Of a stretch of DNA of 64,000 nt, positions 1-7,594 are shown piece after piece. The DNA comes from Nitrospirota bacterium. Its GTDB lineage: Bacteria > Nitrospirota > Thermodesulfovibrionia > Thermodesulfovibrionales > UBA9159. Where the stretch lies: assembly GCA_021790195.1 (NCBI GenBank), contig JAJYIF010000002.1:82960-146959 (forward strand), given 5' to 3'. The position numbers were made by a program, and so were the translations under genes. A model generated the notes under the pieces. The model was not told the origin of the DNA. It did not search any database and saw only the letters and a list, made by a program, of their open reading frames with translations. How positions within the stretch are numbered: the first letter of the stretch is position 1; every line of letters starts with the position of its first letter.

Positions 1-46
1 GAGGGCTGCAAGGAAGGGCAGGAAAAACCACAGGACGGGCGAATGA
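1..46 (+). CDS. C-terminal tail of an unidentified upstream gene (partial)
   Basis: The frame starting at base 2 is open from the window edge to a TGA at 44-46, giving a short Arg/Lys-rich tail. The stop overlaps the ATG of the next gene as ATGA, the usual sign of translational coupling, so the glycosylase is probably not the first gene of its operon. Too little is present to name the product. Confidence 0.4.
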   Translation, partial: RAARKGRKNHRTGE

Positions 47-780
47 ATATTGCGGAAGATATCAGGACGATACTCACTTTCTATCGGACTCTCGGGTTCG
101 AGAGGCTGCCGCTAAAATTCAGTTCGAAGTTCGAAGTTCAAAGTTCAAAAGCGAAAGAAGATGAACATTCTGGGGCAAACCCATCAATCGTCACGCGTTG
201 CTCATCAGAGGACAAGAAGGCTGCGATCGAGGAGCTTCGCAGGGAGATCGGGGATTGCGACAGATGCAGGTTGTCTGAAGGCCGAAAGAATATTGTCTTT
301 GGCGAGGGGAATCCGGATGCGCGTTTAATGTTCATAGGAGAGGCCCCGGGAAGAGAAGAAGATATTCAGGCAAGGCCGTTTGTCGGGGACGCCGGCAAGC
401 TCCTCACAAGATTGATCGAGAAGATGGGATTGAGCCGGGAAGAGGTATATATAGGCAACATTGTGAAATGCAGGCCCCCCCAGAACCGTGACCCTGAGGA
501 AGACGAGATGGCGACCTGTTCAGTGTTCATCGACAGGCAGATACGTATTATTTCTCCGAAGATCATAGTGTCGCTCGGCCGCATATCATCTCAGACCCTC
601 ATGAGCACGAAGGTCCCTATTAGCAAACTCAGGGGGAGATTTTTTGAATACAAGGACATACCTGTCATGCCTACGTTCCATCCTGCGTATCTGCTGAGAA
701 ACCCGAAGGACAAATGGCTCGTGTGGGAGGACGTCCAGAAGGTGATGGAAAGATTGAAGGAGAGCGGGGAACAGATATGA
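43..780 (+). CDS. Uracil-DNA glycosylase, family 4 (Fe-S type)
   Basis: Removes uracil from DNA to start base-excision repair. The 245-residue protein has the family-4 signatures: CDRCRLSE near residue 72 with the first two cluster cysteines, GEAPGREED (water-activating and uracil-binding loop), a third Cys in VKCRPPQNRDP, a fourth in CSVF, and the HPAYLLR DNA-interaction motif near the C terminus. AGGA lies about 7 bases before the ATG. Residues about 23-40 are unusual: they are encoded by a run of repeated TTCGAAG/TTCAAAG units and read as a Ser/Lys-rich linker between a short N-terminal helix and the catalytic domain. The stop overlaps the next ATG, so it is co-translated with the HIT protein. 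Confidence 0.95.
   Translation: MNIAEDIRTILTFYRTLGFERLPLKFSSKFEVQSSKAKEDEHSGANPSIVTRCSSEDKKAAIEELRREIGDCDRCRLSEGRKNIVFGEGNPDARLMFIGEAPGREEDIQARPFVGDAGKLLTRLIEKMGLSREEVYIGNIVKCRPPQNRDPEEDEMATCSVFIDRQIRIISPKIIVSLGRISSQTLMSTKVPISKLRGRFFEYKDIPVMPTFHPAYLLRNPKDKWLVWEDVQKVMERLKESGEQI
118..154 (+). repeat. Short TTCGAAGTTCAAAG-type repeat inside the glycosylase gene
   Basis: Four nearly identical 7-8 base units (TTCGAAG, TTCGAAG, TTCAAAG, TTCAAAA) follow one another and stay in frame, encoding a low-complexity linker of about 12 residues. Related AT-rich units occur in the nnr gene (about 58,850) and in the pilB-pilT spacer (about 35,595). Confidence 0.6.
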
Positions 781-1262
781 CTCAGCCGATGTGGGCGCCG
801 TGGAGACTGCAGTACATACTCTCGAAGAAGGGACCGGAATGCATATTCTGCGATGAGCCTAAAGAGGACAGAGACAGGGACAATCTGATCCTGTACAGAA
901 GCGGGAAGTGCTTCGTCATAATGAATCTCTATCCGTATAATAACGGCCATCTCATGGTCGTGCCTTACAGGCACGTGTTTTCCATAACCGAGTTGAACGA
1001 TGAGGAGCTGCTTGATGTCTCGAAGATGGTCCAGCGCTCGGTGAATTGCATGAAGGAGGCCTTCAGGCCCGAAGGATACAATGTGGGTTTCAATCTCGGC
1101 AGGGTCGCCGGGGCCGGGATCGAGGAGCATCTGCATTATCACATAATCCCGAGATGGGTCGGAGATACTCACTTTATGGCGATACTGAGCGAGGTGAGAG
1201 TGATCCCGGAACACGTTAAGAGCACGTACGACAAGCTGTATCCGCTGTTCAACAGAGGGTGA
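777..1262 (+). CDS. HIT family hydrolase (Ap4A phosphorylase-like)
   Basis: Histidine-triad nucleotide-binding protein of 161 residues, probably hydrolysing or phosphorolysing dinucleoside polyphosphates or AMP conjugates in the cytoplasm. The catalytic triad reads H118-L-H120-Y-H122, followed by IIPRW. Upstream lies CIFC, the start of the zinc-binding pair in this subgroup, and PYNNGHLMVVPYRH forms the substrate-side strand. I start it at the ATG at 777, which overlaps the glycosylase stop as ATGA and has GGAGAGCGGGG upstream. A longer open frame from 714 would add 21 residues lying wholly inside the glycosylase gene. Substrate is not predictable. Confidence 0.92.
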   Translation: MTQPMWAPWRLQYILSKKGPECIFCDEPKEDRDRDNLILYRSGKCFVIMNLYPYNNGHLMVVPYRHVFSITELNDEELLDVSKMVQRSVNCMKEAFRPEGYNVGFNLGRVAGAGIEEHLHYHIIPRWVGDTHFMAILSEVRVIPEHVKSTYDKLYPLFNRG

Positions 1263-1379
1263 TAATCCGCTTATCCCCGCAGACTCTGCAAATCTGTGAG
1301 GAAAGGGACTCAGACGTATTGCATTCGCAGCGATTGACCTTGTTATCGGGCCGGTCCTTGACGTGGAGAGGTAATTATA

Positions 1380-1408
1380 TTGACAGTGCAACCGATTAAT
1401 CCTATAAT
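1380..1408 (+). promoter_or_regulatory. Perfect-consensus sigma70 promoter for the USP gene
   Basis: TTGACA at 1380-1385, exactly 17 bases, then TATAAT at 1403-1408: both hexamers and the spacing are consensus. The transcript would start near 1415, leaving about 124 bases of leader before the USP start at 1539. This is the strongest-looking sigma70 promoter in the window. Confidence 0.85.
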
Positions 1409-1444
1409 CACCAAAACTGAATAGCGGCTCAATGTTAAATATAA

Positions 1445-1513
1445 ATGAATACAAATAATAAGAACATAATAATCGTCTTGCTGCTCTACGGATGCGGCAG
1501 CTATTCCGGTTAG
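1445..1513 (+). CDS. Possible 22-residue leader peptide upstream of USP
   Basis: A short open frame in the USP leader encodes a peptide with a hydrophobic stretch and a lipobox-like YGC, resembling the start of a lipoprotein that stops early. No convincing Shine-Dalgarno sequence precedes it. A 7-bp inverted repeat (GAATAGC at 1419-1425 and GCTATTC at 1500-1506) brackets it. It could be a leader ORF, a decayed lipoprotein signal or chance. Confidence 0.2.
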   Translation: MNTNNKNIIIVLLLYGCGSYSG

Positions 1514-1538
1514 GAAATCTTCAAGACGGGGGGAAGGC

Positions 1539-1973
1539 GTGATTTCAAGGATTCTTGTACCGACAGACGGATCGAAGGTGGCCCAAAGGGCTGCTCAGTA
1601 CGCGATCCATCTTGCAAAGAACTTGAATGCCACGGTGATTGTCCTGAGTGTTGCTGACAGACGCACGTTGTCTTCCATCGCGGAGACGGCCGTGCCGGTA
1701 ATAGAGATCGAATGTCATTTAGAGGAGGTTGCCGAGGGGTATGTTGAGGAACTAACGAAGCAGTGCTATGAAAACGGCGTCCAGTCAAAGGGATATGTGA
1801 CGACCGGTTATCCTATAGATGAGATCGCAAGAGAGGCGGAAGACTTGAATGCGGACCTCATCGTAATGGGCTCCCGCGGAAGGAGCGCATTAACCGCAAC
1901 TGTCCTCGGCAGCGTTGCATATGGAGTAATCCACAAAGATATAAAGATCCCCGTCATGGTAGTGAAAGGGTGA
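1539..1973 (+). CDS. Universal stress protein (UspA family)
   Basis: Single-domain, 144-residue cytoplasmic UspA-fold protein. The N-terminal strand ILVPTDGS carries the Asp used for nucleotide contact, and the C-terminal loop MGSRGRSALTATVLGS fits the G-x2-G-x9-G-S pattern of ATP-binding members, so it should bind ATP. Translation starts at GTG with a GGGGGA/AAGG purine run just upstream. It is monocistronic, behind a perfect sigma70 promoter, and runs convergently into the ABC exporter genes. Further USP-fold genes lie at 21,876-25,476, so USP signalling is prominent in this genome. Confidence 0.93.
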   Translation: MISRILVPTDGSKVAQRAAQYAIHLAKNLNATVIVLSVADRRTLSSIAETAVPVIEIECHLEEVAEGYVEELTKQCYENGVQSKGYVTTGYPIDEIAREAEDLNADLIVMGSRGRSALTATVLGSVAYGVIHKDIKIPVMVVKG

Positions 1974-2088
1974 CCACATTATAAACTGACGCACATCAGG
2001 GGGGATGGCTGAACACCCCCGGTCATTCTGACAAGCTGCCCGGTTGCAATCTTTGTTATTTGCCGGCGAAAATGGCGAGCAGAGCGGA

Positions 2089-3204
2089 TCAAAGCGTTCG
2101 CTTGAAGGACAGTATCGAAATGGTCATCATCAACGCCGTGAAAAGCCCGAGAAAGGCTATATCTCCGTAGATGCTCGACAGGCCGGCGTTCTTGAAGAGG
2201 ATCGCTTTCAGCGCATCGACCGCATATGCCTCAGGGTTCACTTTCGAAAAGGACTTGAGCCATCCGGGGAAACTCGCAACCGGATAGACCGCTCCGCTTG
2301 GGAAGAACATGATGACATTAAGGAACCCGCTGAGTACCCCCACAATCCTCGGATGCCCGATCCTCCCCAAGATGACAAACATAAGGCTGAGAAGGCAGAG
2401 TGTTGTCAGGACCACGACGACAAAGAGCGGCAGACACTGCCCTGCTGCCCTGGGAAACGGGATCCCCGTTATAAAAATGCTCACCGCCAGGATCAGAATT
2501 GCGATGGCAGTTGTTATGGAGAGACCGCTTATGATAAGGCCGCTTACGATGTGCGATTTAGAAAGGGGGGTCAGGAGATAACTCTCGTCAATGCCGAGGA
2601 AACGGTCCATCACAAGATTAAATGCGCCTGTTGTCAGGGTGCCTAGAAAGATGGCCATGATCACTACGCCGGGCACGAGGGACTGGTAATAATCCACCTT
2701 GCCGTACAGATTGATGTCCCTCAGCAGCACCTGGTCCGTCCTTTCCCTTATAGGCACATACTCAGAGCGTATCGAAAGCAGAGCGGCGTTCAGAAGGTTC
2801 CTTATCGTCTCGGAAGAAATGCTGTCGGTGTTATCGAGGAAGAGACCGACCTCAGGTCTTCCTTCGAGCGAGACCCTCTTGCTGAAATCGGAAGGTATGA
2901 TGAACGCTGCCTTATATCTTCCCGCCCTCACGCCGTTGACAGCTGCCTGTTCGTCGGCGACACTTATGAGTGAGAAAGTCTGCGGACCGGCCTGAATGGC
3001 CAGCAGGTCCTCCATGACCCGCTTTGCGTAAGGACCTGTGTCCTTATCGACAACCGCAACCGGCAGGCCTGTAAGTTTTCCCTGGAAGGAGTTCCCGAGA
3101 ATCACGAGATAGATAAGCGGCATGAGGATGCTCATTCCTAGCACAACCGGGTTCCGCTTGAATTTCTTTAAGTCCCGTTCGATGACCGCAAAAAGTCTGA
3201 TCAT
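2089..3204 (-). CDS. ABC-2 type transporter permease
   Basis: Membrane subunit of an exporter, 371 residues. It has the type-2 ABC exporter layout: one helix near residues 22-38, a periplasmic domain of about 140 residues, then five or six helices in the C-terminal half (about 175-370). It resembles YhhJ/YbhS/YbhR. The start overlaps the ATPase stop by 4 bases, so ATPase and permease are coupled. Only one permease gene is present, implying a homodimer, unlike the YbhS-YbhR pair. Substrate unknown; the family exports drugs, dyes or lipophilic compounds. Confidence 0.9.
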   Translation of the reverse strand: MIRLFAVIERDLKKFKRNPVVLGMSILMPLIYLVILGNSFQGKLTGLPVAVVDKDTGPYAKRVMEDLLAIQAGPQTFSLISVADEQAAVNGVRAGRYKAAFIIPSDFSKRVSLEGRPEVGLFLDNTDSISSETIRNLLNAALLSIRSEYVPIRERTDQVLLRDINLYGKVDYYQSLVPGVVIMAIFLGTLTTGAFNLVMDRFLGIDESYLLTPLSKSHIVSGLIISGLSITTAIAILILAVSIFITGIPFPRAAGQCLPLFVVVVLTTLCLLSLMFVILGRIGHPRIVGVLSGFLNVIMFFPSGAVYPVASFPGWLKSFSKVNPEAYAVDALKAILFKNAGLSSIYGDIAFLGLFTALMMTISILSFKRTL

Positions 3205-4214
3205 CTTCCAAGTTTCTGCGGGATGCCGGCCCCGACAAGGAAGCTCACTTTTTTTGCCTCTTCCTCCCGTATCGATTTGCCCGTATAGTGGATAAAGACA
3301 TCTTCGAGGGACTGCTCGTGGATAGTGGCCGAAAGAATGACGCCTCCGGATGCCCTGACCTCATCGATCAGCGACGGCAGGTTCTTTGCTCCGCTGTCGA
3401 CATAGACCCTCAGGGTCCCTTCATCCGCGTTTACTTTGTGCACAAAAGACAGTTTGCCGATGGCCCCGATAAGCCCATCGGAAAGGTCCGCCACGGTGAG
3501 CGAGATGATGTCGTTACCGGGGATACTCGACTTTAGCTCTTCCGGACTTCCTATGGCGATAATCTTTCCGGCATCTATGATCGCAACCTTTCCGCACAGT
3601 GTCTCCGCCTCCTCCATGTAATGGGTCGTGAGAAAAATCGTCATCGAATCCCCCTCGATGAGCTTCCTGAGAAAGTCCCATACCACATGTCTTGACTGGG
3701 GGTCGAGCCCTATAGTGGGCTCGTCGAGGAAGAGCAGCGAAGGCCTGTGAACAAGGACCCGCGCTATCTCAAGCCTCCTCCTCATGCCTCCGGAATAGGT
3801 CGCGACCAGGTCATTCGCCCTAGAGGCGAGACCCACCGTGTCGAGAAGGTTTTTTATCCTCTCTTTTCTTTCCCTGGCATGTATGCCGTAAAAGCGCCCG
3901 TAGAGGTCCATATTCTCATAGCCCGTCAGGTCAAGGTCGCTCGTCATCGCCTGCGGGACTACGCCGATATGCCTTCTGACCTCACCTGGTTCCTCAGCAA
4001 CGTCGCAACATGAAACAACGGCCTTGCCGCTTGTGGGTCTCACAAGTGTGGTCAGCATCCTGATGAGAGTTGTCTTGCCGGCGCCGTTTGGTCCGAGGAA
4101 ACCGAAGAACTCACCCTCGCCGACCTCGAAACTCACGTGGTCTACGGCCGCGAGGGGGCCGAATTTCTTGGTTATCTCAGATACTACAATAGCCTTCCTG
4201 TCTTCTATGACCAT
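3201..4214 (-). CDS. ABC transporter ATP-binding protein (DrrA/YbhF-like)
   Basis: Energises the neighbouring ABC-2 permease. The 337-residue protein has Walker A GPNGAGKTT at 41-49, the signature YSGGMRRRLEIAR at 140-152 and Walker B LLFLDEPTIGLDP around 160-172, followed by the H-loop TTHYMEEAE. A roughly 90-residue C-terminal extension (DUF4162-like) is typical of the DrrA group. A single nucleotide-binding domain means two copies act per transporter. The gene lies 14 bases after the HlyD gene and 4 bases into the permease gene, in a three-gene operon. Confidence 0.93.
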   Translation of the reverse strand: MVIEDRKAIVVSEITKKFGPLAAVDHVSFEVGEGEFFGFLGPNGAGKTTLIRMLTTLVRPTSGKAVVSCCDVAEEPGEVRRHIGVVPQAMTSDLDLTGYENMDLYGRFYGIHARERKERIKNLLDTVGLASRANDLVATYSGGMRRRLEIARVLVHRPSLLFLDEPTIGLDPQSRHVVWDFLRKLIEGDSMTIFLTTHYMEEAETLCGKVAIIDAGKIIAIGSPEELKSSIPGNDIISLTVADLSDGLIGAIGKLSFVHKVNADEGTLRVYVDSGAKNLPSLIDEVRASGGVILSATIHEQSLEDVFIHYTGKSIREEEAKKVSFLVGAGIPQKLGR

Positions 4215-4228
4215 CTGTCAGCGCCCTA

Positions 4229-5278
4229 TCAAGTCTTCCTGGGTATCTCGACTTCAACGGTCATGCCCGGTTTCAATATCCCGGAAGGATCATCGACTCT
4301 CACCTTCACCCGAAAGGTCTTTATGTCCTCCCTGCCCCGGATCACATCCCTCTGGGTCGCAAACTCGGCGTACCGGCCTATCTCCGAAATCCTCCCCTTG
4401 AAGACCTTTCCCGGCACCCCGTCTACGGTCACGAAGGCCGGGCCGTTCAAAACAACTCCGCCTATCTTAGTTTCGTCTATGTCGACCCTTGCGTAGAGAC
4501 TGTTGAGATCAACCACTGTCAGGATGGTGACGCCGGGGCTGACCGTCTCGCCTCTTTCGAGGGCCTTGAATATGACGACGCCGTTAACAGGCGTCTTTAT
4601 GAGCGTGTCCTCAAGTTTTGATCTGTAATAAGCGAGATTGGCCTCGGCCTCCTTTAGCCCGGCCTTCGCCGAGTCCGACTGGCTGAGCGCAACGCTCAAC
4701 TGCGTGACCGCCGCGTCCTTTCTTGAGCGGGCCGCATTGAGTTTCTCCTTTGAAGAATCAAGGTCTGCGGTGTTTGCCTCGTAAGCGGTGACCGCCTGGT
4801 CACGGGATTCTCTCGATATGAAATTCTTCTTGTACAATTCCTTTGCCCGTTCAGCTTCTCTCCCGGATTCTTCCATCTGGGCGCGGGCCTTCTCTGCGTC
4901 AGCGGCAGCGCTCTTCATGTCCCCCTCTGCACTGAGGATATTGGCCCTGGAGTTTTCGGCAGAGGCCTCTGCGGTCTTGATATCGGCCTTTGCCCGCTCA
5001 ACTCCGGCAAGGGCCTGCTCCACCGACGCCTTTATGTCCTCGCTTTCAAGTGTGATGACAACCTGATCTTCTTTGACGGTCTCGCCCTCATTGCAGCAGA
5101 CACTCGCAATCTTCCCTGCGACCTTGGGGGCAAGATTCACTTCTATCCCGTCGATGATGCCGGTCACACGGATAGAAGGGGACTCTTTTTTACCGGAGAA
5201 GAAGTAGACAAGTGAGACGGCCACCGCAATTACGATAACCGATACTGCAACAATAATCCGCATTGATCGCTTCTTCAT
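4229..5278 (-). CDS. HlyD-family membrane fusion protein
   Basis: Periplasmic adaptor that connects an inner-membrane transporter to an outer-membrane channel. An N-terminal signal anchor spans residues 7-28. A biotinyl/lipoyl-like half motif follows (APKVAGKIASVCCNEGETVKEDQ), then a long Ala/Glu/Lys-rich coiled coil (about 75-215), the second half motif near TPVNGVVIFKALERGETVSPG, and a beta-barrel. First gene of the exporter operon. No TolC-type gene lies nearby, so the outer-membrane partner must be encoded elsewhere. The start ATG directly follows TAA of a short dubious frame and is preceded by GAGAGGAATAAG. Confidence 0.92.
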   Translation of the reverse strand: MKKRSMRIIVAVSVIVIAVAVSLVYFFSGKKESPSIRVTGIIDGIEVNLAPKVAGKIASVCCNEGETVKEDQVVITLESEDIKASVEQALAGVERAKADIKTAEASAENSRANILSAEGDMKSAAADAEKARAQMEESGREAERAKELYKKNFISRESRDQAVTAYEANTADLDSSKEKLNAARSRKDAAVTQLSVALSQSDSAKAGLKEAEANLAYYRSKLEDTLIKTPVNGVVIFKALERGETVSPGVTILTVVDLNSLYARVDIDETKIGGVVLNGPAFVTVDGVPGKVFKGRISEIGRYAEFATQRDVIRGREDIKTFRVKVRVDDPSGILKPGMTVEVEIPRKT

Positions 5279-5588
5279 TTATCTTATTCCTCTCGCACAG
5301 TGAAACTTAGGGATTCTCCCGCAGACCTCCCGTTTCCTTCCGCATGCCTCCGACGGGGCTACTCCCTTTTTTTCGGCCTTAAGCATAAAGACCTCCATAA
5401 TTATACAGCTTTTCCCGGTAAACCCCACAAGAACCCCCAAATCGGATCGCAGGTATACAGGTATATTGGTAGCGTGACATGTTTGGTGTTCGCTCTTGAC
5501 GTCCGGGAAAACATTATTCTTCGCGAACTGCAAAAAAGGGAGCTCTTCAAGTTTGTCGATAACAAAGAAAATATTACCGATAGATTTC

Positions 5589-5609
5589 TCTGATCGAATT
5601 TCGGTCAGA
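5589..5609. promoter_or_regulatory. 21-bp inverted repeat, candidate activator-binding site
   Basis: TCTGATCGAATTTCGGTCAGA is a 10-bp-arm inverted repeat around one central base with a single G/T mismatch. It ends about 157 bases before the inferred start from the sigma54-type promoter at 5739-5754, a normal distance for an enhancer-binding protein site. The bound protein is unknown. Confidence 0.45.
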
Positions 5610-5738
5610 TGTCCGATTTTCGCACATTCTTTCCGTCATCTCATTCTTATTTCTAGTAACGCAGGCCGTACAAATAAGCGCCTCTAAGCTATTGTCATAA
5701 TGCCATTATTAGGATTCATCAATTTACAAATTTAGATT

Positions 5739-5754
5739 TGGTATTGCTTTTGCT
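5739..5754 (+). promoter_or_regulatory. Sigma54 (RpoN) -24/-12 promoter upstream of chemoreceptor
   Basis: TGGTATTGCTTTTGCT matches the TGGCAC-N5-TTGCW consensus with the invariant GG and GC separated by exactly 10 bases; the -12 element TTGCT is perfect. Transcription would begin near 5766, giving a leader of about 257 bases before the chemoreceptor gene. Confidence 0.6.
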
Positions 5755-5765
5755 TCCAGTTTCTT

Positions 5766-6022
5766 GGACTAGGGTTCAACCTGAGGAGGGAGATTGTTCC
5801 TGGTGACCACATTTTGGCGGGCATGGGATTAGTCGAGGTCTCCTGACCGGAGAAAGGAGGGCCCGGAAGATGTCCAGGTTAGTATCGTTGCCTTCGCGAC
5901 TTGCCGGGGATACGGCCGCTCTAAAATTGCCCGGAGACAACCTAAGTAAGACAGAGAAGCGATGTTGAGCGAGAAATGCCCGGATACGGAAAACTGTTTC
6001 CGACAACGAAAGGAGGACCAGA
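5766..6022 (+). other. Long 5' leader of the chemoreceptor transcript
   Basis: About 257 bases between the inferred sigma54 start and the gene. It contains small perfect hairpins: TCTCC-N5-GGAGA near 5850 and CGGAAA-N4-TTTCCG at 5987-6002, the latter ending 6 bases before the Shine-Dalgarno AAAGGAGG (6009-6016). A 30-codon frame with three cysteines (5962-6054) overlaps the gene start. I could not match it to a known riboswitch. Confidence 0.35.
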
Positions 6023-7540
6023 ATGTTTGGCTTTCTGAAAAAAGATGTCCTTGAACAAAATGCAAGGCAGAAGGAAACAATAAACGAACTGCAACGGCAG
6101 CTTTCTTCTATTGCCGCCCCTATGGTAGTAGTAGATAAAGACCTGTTGATCACTTTTGTAAATGACGCGGCGTTGGATTTCATGGGTTACGGCCGTGAAG
6201 AGGTCGTCGGCAAGATGTCGTGTGCGCAATTTCAGAAGACGCTTCTCTGCGGCACGGCCAACTGCACGCTGAAAAACTGTATGCGCACCGGCGAGGTGAT
6301 TCACGGCGAGACCATAGCGGAGACGAGGAGCGGCAAGAAGATTCCGATAAAGGCAGCATGCTCCCGGCTCATGGACGAAGCAGGGAGGACATGCGGGGGC
6401 ATGGAGGTGATTATCGACATATCCGAGATAAAACGGTTGCAGGACGAAGCAACCGGCCAGAAAGAGTATCTCGAAAGACAGGTAAGGATGCTGGTAGAAA
6501 ACCTCGGAAAGTTTAGCGAGGGAGATCTCAACCTGAATATGAAGGCTGAACGCGACGATGAGATCGGGCAGGTCGTAAATGCCGTTAATAGGACCGTCAC
6601 GATCTTGAAAGATATCGTAGGGGACGTCAAGACCGCTGCCGACAACGTAGGCTCCGGAAGTCAGCAACTGAGTTCTGGTTCCGAAGAGATGTCCCAGGGC
6701 GCCTCGGAACAGGCAAGCTCAGTTGAAGAGGTCTCTTCCTCGATGGAGGAGATGGTCTCGAACATCCGTCAGAATGCAGACAACGCGCAGCAGACCGAAA
6801 GGATCGCCCTCAAGGCCGCCAATGACGCGAAAGACAGCGGCAGGGCGGTGACCGAGACCGTGGCCGCGATGAAGGACATCGCGGGTAAGATATCGATCAT
6901 TGAAGAGATCGCGAGGCAGACTAACCTTCTCGCCTTGAATGCCGCAATCGAGGCCGCACGCGCGGGTGAACACGGCAGGGGTTTTGCCGTCGTTGCCTCC
7001 GAAGTGAGAAAGCTGGCCGAGAGGAGTCAGGCGGCCGCTGCTGAGATCAGCAAGCTCTCGGCTTCGAGTGTGCAGGTGGCTGAGACGGCGGGCCAGCTAC
7101 TCGAAAAACTTGTGCCGGATATCCAGAAGACCGCGGAACTTGTACAGGAGATCAACGCGGCGAGCGGAGAGCAGAACAGCGGGGCCGAGCAGATCAATAA
7201 GGCAATCCAGCAACTCGATCAGGTCGTGCAGCAGAACGCAGGATCTGCCGAGGAAATATCGTCCACCGCAGAGGAGCTGGCGTCCCAGGCAGAGCACCTG
7301 CAGAGCACTATCGGGTTCTTTAAGGCGGGCGGCAACGACCGATCGGGTAAGACCATGGCGCAGCGGGCCATCCCAAGAGTTTTCAAGAATACAGGGGTCA
7401 CTTTTCCGGCGTCCGGAATAGTTAAGCGGCATAGAGGGCTCGATTATAGGCCTGAGACTGCTGCAAAGCATACAGGCTTTGCATTGGACATGGGTAACGG
7501 CGACAAGGACACCGAAGACGAGGAATTCGAAAAATTCTAA
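6023..7540 (+). CDS. Soluble PAS-domain methyl-accepting chemotaxis protein
   Basis: Cytoplasmic chemoreceptor of 505 residues with no transmembrane segment. An N-terminal coiled coil leads into a PAS domain (about 25-135), then a short linker and the MCP signalling coiled coil (about 200-430) with the conserved hairpin tip [20 protein letters not shown]. The PAS domain carries clustered cysteines at 67, 76, 81 and 86 plus 113 and 124, suggesting redox or metal sensing (inference). The protein ends in EFEKF, which fits the aromatic-x-x-aromatic pentapeptide that tethers CheR/CheB. No cheA, cheW or cheR is in the window. Shine-Dalgarno AAAGGAGG is well spaced. Expression is probably sigma54-dependent. 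Confidence 0.93.
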   Translation: MFGFLKKDVLEQNARQKETINELQRQLSSIAAPMVVVDKDLLITFVNDAALDFMGYGREEVVGKMSCAQFQKTLLCGTANCTLKNCMRTGEVIHGETIAETRSGKKIPIKAACSRLMDEAGRTCGGMEVIIDISEIKRLQDEATGQKEYLERQVRMLVENLGKFSEGDLNLNMKAERDDEIGQVVNAVNRTVTILKDIVGDVKTAADNVGSGSQQLSSGSEEMSQGASEQASSVEEVSSSMEEMVSNIRQNADNAQQTERIALKAANDAKDSGRAVTETVAAMKDIAGKISIIEEIARQTNLLALNAAIEAARAGEHGRGFAVVASEVRKLAERSQAAAAEISKLSASSVQVAETAGQLLEKLVPDIQKTAELVQEINAASGEQNSGAEQINKAIQQLDQVVQQNAGSAEEISSTAEELASQAEHLQSTIGFFKAGGNDRSGKTMAQRAIPRVFKNTGVTFPASGIVKRHRGLDYRPETAAKHTGFALDMGNGDKDTEDEEFEKF

Positions 7541-7594
7541 AAGTGGGCCGAAATATGAACTTGGCAGAGGGGTCAGGGTTATTATGAGATTGAT

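Larger units (their letters stand above)
5534..5765. other. Regulatory intergenic region between exporter and chemoreceptor genes
   Basis: No credible gene is seen between the HlyD start (5,278) and the chemoreceptor start (6,023). The part nearest the exporter has only weak overlapping short frames. This stretch is AT-rich and holds a 21-bp inverted repeat and a sigma54-type promoter, listed separately. Confidence 0.6.

Noticed and set aside
591..1454. Long minus-strand open frame opposite the glycosylase and HIT genes (and similar long antisense frames elsewhere, e.g. 41816-42829 and 51127-52275)
   Set aside because: They mirror the codon structure of well-supported genes on the other strand and have no recognisable protein features.
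1999..2020. GGGGG/CCCCC hairpin between the convergent USP and ABC permease genes
   Set aside because: The stem is only a homopolymer pairing with no U-run on either strand; not a convincing terminator.
5279..5533. 84-codon open frame directly upstream of the HlyD gene
   Set aside because: It ends at TAA immediately before the HlyD ATG but has no recognisable domain, no ribosome site and unusual composition; an opposite-strand frame of similar length overlaps it. Probably chance.
5766..6022. c-di-GMP (GEMM) riboswitch in the chemoreceptor leader
   Set aside because: I looked for the conserved GEMM core and tetraloop-receptor elements and did not find them.
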